This document shows positions 6,407-9,272 of a DNA stretch of 9,272 nt, piece by piece (position 1 is the stretch's first letter; each line of letters begins with the position of its first letter). Below the pieces are notes generated by a model. That model saw nothing but the letters and a program-made list of their open reading frames with translations, had not been told where the DNA came from and did no database searches. Origin of the DNA: Dysgonamonadaceae bacterium. GTDB taxonomy: Bacteria; Bacteroidota; Bacteroidia; Bacteroidales; Azobacteroidaceae. The stretch lies in contig JAIRSN010000019.1 of NCBI GenBank assembly GCA_031255425.1, positions 1 through 9,272 of the forward strand. The letters run 5' to 3'. Made by a program: the position numbers and the translations under genes.

Positions 6407-7090
6407 ATGGGAAAAAAGATTTTGATCGTCGACGATGGGAAAAACATCTGCGAAATACTCGAATTTAACCTTTCCAACGAAGGATATGAAATCGAATGTG
6501 CCGGTTCGGCGGAGGAAGCCTTGAAAAAACTGACGCCGGAGTATTCCCTGATTCTCTTAGACGTGATGATGGGCGGAATGTCGGGCTACAAGATGGCGGA
6601 AAAGTTGCGCAAGGAAAACAACCGGATACCGATTATCTTCCTGACGGCGAAAGATACGGAGAACGATATGCTGACCGGGTTTTCGGTGGGCGCGGACGAT
6701 TATATTTCCAAACCGTTTTCGATTAAGGAGGTGGTCGCCCGGGTGAAAGCGCTCCTGAAGCGTTCCGGCGGGGAAACGCCCCTGCGCGCCGCTCCCCTTG
6801 TTTTCGACGATGTGACGATTAATTCCGATACCAAGGAACTGATTATCGGGGAGGAAATCATCCCGCTGACGCGCACCGAATTTGAAATTATCACCCTGTT
6901 GGCGTCCAATCCATCGCGGATATTCGAGCGGGAGGACATCATCGACCATATCTGGAAGGATGCGCCGTATATCACCGAACGGACGATTGACGTCCACATC
7001 CGGCGGCTGCGGAAGAAAATGAAAGAACGGGCTTCGCTGATTGTCAGCCGCCCCGGATACGGTTACCGCTTTAACAGTCCCGTCAAATGA
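6407..7090 (+). CDS. phoB: PhoB-like response regulator (OmpR family)
   Basis: The 227-residue product has a receiver domain (about 3-120) and an OmpR/PhoB winged-helix DNA-binding domain (about 128-225). Receiver key residues are present: acidic pair D9-D10, phosphoacceptor D52 in LLDVMMGGMSGY, T80 in IIFLTAK, Y99 in DDYISKPF and K102. Position 11 is Gly where many family members have Glu (VDDGKN instead of VDDEKN). The DNA-binding part shows LTRTEFEIITLLASNPSRIF, the recognition helix ITERTIDVHIRRLRKKM and the wing motif RPGYGYRF. It should be phosphorylated by PhoR and activate phosphate-starvation genes, probably through the repeats at 801-840. Symbol rests on domain type plus linkage to pst, phoU and phoR. 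The stop overlaps the phoR start by 4 bp. Confidence 0.88.
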   Translation: MGKKILIVDDGKNICEILEFNLSNEGYEIECAGSAEEALKKLTPEYSLILLDVMMGGMSGYKMAEKLRKENNRIPIIFLTAKDTENDMLTGFSVGADDYISKPFSIKEVVARVKALLKRSGGETPLRAAPLVFDDVTINSDTKELIIGEEIIPLTRTEFEIITLLASNPSRIFEREDIIDHIWKDAPYITERTIDVHIRRLRKKMKERASLIVSRPGYGYRFNSPVK

Positions 7091-8526
7091 AGCCGACTTT
7101 CACCCAGAAACTGACGTTCAGCTTTTGCCTGATCCTGGCGCTTTTCGCGATGGGCGCCGTGGTTTTCGGGCAATACCGGGCGGGGAAATACCGGACGGAG
7201 GCGCTGGAGGAGAAGCTGGACGGATACGCGGAAATTGCTTACCGTTACCTCTGCAACCGCCCGGCTTCCCCCGGTCCGGACGCCTGGCAGCCCTTGCTTT
7301 CGTTGCTTCCGCCCAACCTGCGCCTGACGGTGATCGACGAAAAGGGGACGGTCTGCTACGACAACCGCCTGGAAGATGTCGCCCGGGTGGAAAACCACGC
7401 GGAACGCCCCGAAATCATTGCCGCCAAACGCAACGGCAGGGGGAGCGACATCCGGGAATCGTCGTCCGACCGCCGGGAATACCTCTATTATGCCCGGCAT
7501 TTCGACCGGGTCTATATCCGCATCGCCAATCCGTACGACAATCAGGTGCAGCACTTTCTGAAGCCGGACAACAGTTTCCTTTATTACCTGCTGGTTCTTT
7601 TTTTCGCCGGCATCCTTTTTATCAATTACACCGCCGGACATTTCGGGAAAACAATCAAGCGCTTGCGGGACTATTCGCAGGCGATAGACCGGCAGATAGC
7701 GGTGGAGATTCCGGCTTTTCCCACCGATGAAATCGGCGAAATCGGCGAACAAATCGCGCGGGACTACAAGCGGCTGAAGGAAAGCGAAACGAAGCTCGCC
7801 TCGGAACATGAACAGTTGCAGCGGCAGATTCAGATACGGCAGGAAATGACCGGCAACATTGCGCACGAATTGCGTACGCCGGTCACCGGCATCCGCGGTT
7901 ACTTGGAGACAATCATGGAAAACCGGCTCGACCGCGACAAGGAGCGGGAATTTGTCCACAAGGCTTACGAGCAAATCATTACGCTTTCCGAACTGATACG
8001 CGACATGAGTTTGCTGGCTAAAATCAACGAGGCGCCACATTCTTTCCGGTTCGAAACGATTCATCTCTGCGAACTGATCCGGAAGGTCCAAACGGATCTG
8101 GAGGAGGAGTTGCGGGCGAAAGATGTGGTCCTTTATTCCACCATTCCGCAGTGGTTCAGGATTTTGGGAAATGGGAATTTGCTGTATTCGATCTTCCGCA
8201 ACCTGATGGATAATGTGGTGCGTTACGCCGGCGAAAGCGTCACGATCAGCATCCGTTTGTGCGGGGAGGACGGCGGGTTCGCTTACTTTTCTTTTTCGGA
8301 TAATGGTGTCGGCATTGAGGACGAAAAACACTTAAACCGTTTATTCGAACGTTTTTACAGAATCAATGAGGGGCGCACGCGCGAAACCGGTGGTTCGGGA
8401 CTGGGCTTGTCGATTGTAAAGAATGCGGTTGCTTTTCATGGCGGAACAATCTCGGCGAGGAACCGCGCGGAGGGTGGTTTGGAGTTCCTGTTTAATCTGC
8501 CGACGGACACGCAGTATCTTTTATAA
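7087..8526 (+). CDS. phoR: PhoR-like sensor histidine kinase
   Basis: The 479-residue membrane kinase starts at the ATGA overlap with phoB. TM1 is about 10-28 and TM2 about 164-181, enclosing a 135-residue periplasmic sensor with TVIDEKGTVCYDNR (81-94) and VENHAERPEI (101-110), a pattern known from the extracytoplasmic PAS/Cache-like domain of PhoR/WalK-type kinases. A HAMP-like and coiled linker (about 184-252) leads to the dimerisation helix with H-box TGNIAHELRTPVTGIRGYLE and phospho-acceptor H260. The ATPase domain has the N-box RNLMDNVVRYA (371-381), G1 DNGVGIED (405-412), F-box FERFYRIN (420-427) and G2 GGSGLGLSIVK (435-445). No cytoplasmic PAS as in E. coli PhoR is evident. The fold should end near LFNLP (468-472). 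The last residues TDTQYLL and the stop are encoded by a repeat that recurs at 8909, so the tail appears acquired or replaced. Confidence 0.9.
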   Translation: MKPTFTQKLTFSFCLILALFAMGAVVFGQYRAGKYRTEALEEKLDGYAEIAYRYLCNRPASPGPDAWQPLLSLLPPNLRLTVIDEKGTVCYDNRLEDVARVENHAERPEIIAAKRNGRGSDIRESSSDRREYLYYARHFDRVYIRIANPYDNQVQHFLKPDNSFLYYLLVLFFAGILFINYTAGHFGKTIKRLRDYSQAIDRQIAVEIPAFPTDEIGEIGEQIARDYKRLKESETKLASEHEQLQRQIQIRQEMTGNIAHELRTPVTGIRGYLETIMENRLDRDKEREFVHKAYEQIITLSELIRDMSLLAKINEAPHSFRFETIHLCELIRKVQTDLEEELRAKDVVLYSTIPQWFRILGNGNLLYSIFRNLMDNVVRYAGESVTISIRLCGEDGGFAYFSFSDNGVGIEDEKHLNRLFERFYRINEGRTRETGGSGLGLSIVKNAVAFHGGTISARNRAEGGLEFLFNLPTDTQYLL

Positions 8527-8530
8527 TTTG
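8501..8530 (+). repeat. Direct repeat copy 1, containing the phoR stop codon
   Basis: CGACGGACACGCAGT (8501-8515) followed by ATCTTTTATAATTTG (8516-8530) recurs at 8909-8938 with a single difference (A8516 against G8924), so 29 of 30 positions match. In this copy it encodes the phoR C-terminus TDTQYLL and the TAA at 8524. The hairpin arms GACAC/GTATC carry one mismatch, so as a terminator it is weaker than the later copies. Confidence 0.8.
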
Positions 8531-8551
8531 CGCCTCAGATTCCGTAAACGG

Positions 8552-8920
8552 GTTAATTTCTATTGGTCGCGGATGCGCGACTTCGTAAAAATGTTAATTT
8601 CTGTTGGTCGCGGATGCGCGATTTCGCGAAAATGTTAATTTCTGTTGGTCGCGAATGCGCGACATTAAAAAAATGTTTTAAAATCATTGTCGCGGAGTCG
8701 CGATTTCGCAAAAATGTTAATTTCTGTTGGTCGCGAATGCGCGACGACGAAAAAATTTCTTCGGGACGTTTGCGCGGAGTCGCGACGACGTAAAAACTTC
8801 TTCGAGACGTTTGCGCGAACGCGCGACGACGTAAAAACTTCTCCGGGACGTTTGCGCGAAGTCGCGACGATGAAAAAACTTCTTCGGGACGTTTGCGCGA
8901 AGTCGCGACGACGGACACGC
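8552..8920. repeat. Nine-unit 41-bp tandem repeat array
   Basis: Nine contiguous units start at 8552, 8593, 8634, 8675, 8716, 8757, 8798, 8839 and 8880, each exactly 41 bp with no insertion or deletion. Every unit keeps CGCG-N4-CGCG at the same place; the best cases are the perfect hairpin GTCGCG-GATG-CGCGAC (8566-8581) and the GTCGCG-AATG-CGCGAC forms. Left halves come in two main types: GTTAATTTCTRTTGG (units 1, 2, 3, 5) and TTCTYCGRGACGTTT (units 6-9); unit 4 is a divergent GTTTTAAAATCATTG. Right halves are TTCG-rich (units 1, 2, 4) or GACGAYG (units 5-9). There are no unique spacers, so it is not a CRISPR array. The 41-bp period is not a multiple of 3, so it does not encode a repeat protein. 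The function is unknown to me. Confidence 0.9.
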
Positions 8921-8938
8921 AGTGTCTTTTATAATTTG
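8909..8938 (+). terminator. Direct repeat copy 2 with terminator-like hairpin
   Basis: This 29/30 copy of the element at 8501 overlaps the end of the ninth 41-bp unit. Here the arms are perfect: GACAC-GCA-GTGTC at 8915-8927, followed by TTTTAT. A five-pair stem with a triloop and short T-run is a plausible but modest rho-independent terminator for the phoBR transcript, placed about 390 bp after the stop codon. Confidence 0.5.
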
Positions 8939-8942
8939 AGGC

Positions 8943-9054
8943 GGCGGCGGACACGCAGTGTCTTTTATATTTTAAAGAAGCATGGTAATCTGCTTGGCTA
9001 CGGCATAAGGGGATTGCCTCCCAAAAATATAAAAGCGGCTGCGTGTCCGCCGCC
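8943..9054. repeat. MITE-like element with 31-bp inverted terminal arms
   Basis: GGCGGCGGACACGCAG (8943-8958) is exactly reverse-complemented by CTGCGTGTCCGCCGCC (9039-9054). Inside, after a non-pairing TGTC/GCGG step, TTTTATATTTT (8963-8973) pairs with AAAATATAAAA (9024-9034). The arms total 31 bp with 27 pairs around a 50-bp centre. The left arm also contains the third copy of the direct repeat (22 bp identical to 8912-8933) and its GACAC-GCA-GTGTC hairpin followed by TTTTAT. No transposase frame is present. It could be a non-autonomous mobile element, or a large bidirectional transcription barrier between phoR and the next gene. Confidence 0.7.
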
Positions 9055-9082
9055 GACTGAGCATCTTCGAAAAAAAAAAACG

Positions 9083-9090
9083 TAATTTTG
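9083..9090 (+). promoter_or_regulatory. Possible -7 element TAATTTTG for the right-hand gene
   Basis: TAATTTTG is identical to the element before the porin gene and matches TAnnTTTG fully. It lies 108 bp before the ATG at 9199 and just after the inverted-repeat element and an A-tract (9070-9080). No TTG -33 element is seen 19-21 bp upstream, so the assignment is tentative. Confidence 0.35.
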
Positions 9091-9198
9091 TGAGCCGAAA
9101 GGGAATTATAATAATGAATACAAAAAATTTAATCTGAAAAATCGCAAGAAAAACGTCAATCGCTTCGCCACTCTTTTATACACAAAAATAACTGCCAC

Positions 9199-9272
9199 AT
9201 GTTGAATTTACAAAACATCGCATACATACACCCCAACAAAGACCTGCTGTTCAGCGACGTCAACCTCACGGT
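9199..9272 (+). CDS. N-terminal fragment, probable ABC-F type ATPase
   Basis: ATG at 9199 opens a frame to the right edge (24 complete codons) reading MLNLQNIAYIHPNKDLLFSD and then VNLTV. The pattern hydrophobic-x-hydrophobic-x-N-hydrophobic-x-Y, then LLF-x-D-V-N-L-T-V, is the usual first two strands of an ABC nucleotide-binding domain before Walker A, which would lie just beyond the edge. The IHPNKDLLF form resembles, from memory, soluble ABC-F proteins of Bacteroidota (ribosome-associated ATPases such as Uup/EttA relatives), which have two ATPase domains and no membrane part. A transporter ATPase is the alternative. The gene is separated from phoR by 670 bp of repeats and has its own candidate promoter, so it is not part of the phosphate operon. 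Confidence 0.6.
   Translation, partial: MLNLQNIAYIHPNKDLLFSDVNLT

Noticed and set aside
7063..8331. Long minus-strand frame of 422 codons opposite phoR
   Set aside because: It mirrors the phoR codons, crosses the phoB/phoR overlap and shows no recognisable domain, whereas phoR has all kinase boxes intact.
8552..8920. CRISPR array
   Set aside because: The units are contiguous, with no unique spacers between conserved repeats, and no cas genes are present.
8553..9085. Frames on both strands across the 41-bp array (for example minus 8553-8954, plus 8687-9085)
   Set aside because: The 41-bp period shifts frame at each unit, so no frame has a constant peptide repeat; the plus frame also crosses the inverted-repeat element. 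Composition is dominated by Arg, Lys, Ser and Ala from GCG/CGC words.

Overview
The window looks like Bacteroidota DNA, most likely order Bacteroidales. Start codons lack strong Shine-Dalgarno sequences, and candidate promoters carry the Bacteroidota -7 motif TAnnTTTG instead of an E. coli-type -10/-35 pair. PstC has the long periplasmic insert I associate with this phylum, and the protein sequences (OprO/P-like porin, PstS, PhoR) have a Bacteroidales flavour. Coding DNA is fairly GC-rich for the group. No tRNA, rRNA, transposase or CRISPR array was found.

Layout. (1) Positions 3-170 hold the last 55 codons of a gene that runs in from the left, probably a periplasmic peptidyl-prolyl isomerase or SurA-like chaperone. 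(2) Positions 171-889 are about 720 bp without a credible gene. They hold stacked inverted repeats (about 198-412), a nine-G run, a CAACCC-GCA-GGGTTG hairpin, an AT-rich stretch, a degenerate 42-bp tandem repeat and, directly before the first pho gene, a four-copy 11-bp-phased direct repeat that looks like a Pho box, 10 bp upstream of a TAATTTTG promoter element. (3) Positions 890-8526 are one collinear phosphate-starvation locus on the + strand: an OprO/OprP-like porin, pstS, pstC, pstA, pstB, phoU, phoB and phoR. Spacings are very short, and pstS/pstC, pstC/pstA and phoB/phoR overlap. (4) Positions 8527-9198 are about 670 bp without a gene. They hold exactly nine 41-bp tandem units (8552-8920), flanked by near-identical 30-bp direct repeats. 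The left copy of that repeat contains the 3' end and stop codon of phoR. A 112-bp MITE-like inverted repeat (8943-9054) follows. (5) At 9199 a new gene starts, probably an ABC-F type ATPase, and runs off the right edge.

How the genes work together. The porin would admit phosphate or polyphosphate through the outer membrane. PstS captures phosphate in the periplasm, PstC and PstA form the inner-membrane channel, and PstB supplies ATP hydrolysis. PhoU couples transporter state to the histidine kinase PhoR, which phosphorylates PhoB. PhoB would then bind the repeats at 801-840 and activate the locus, closing a feedback loop.

The protein machinery is well known. The less ordinary parts are the Pho-box-like promoter, the PstS-like insert in PstC, and the repeat DNA at both edges of the locus, especially the exactly periodic 41-bp array and the repeat that supplies the end of phoR.
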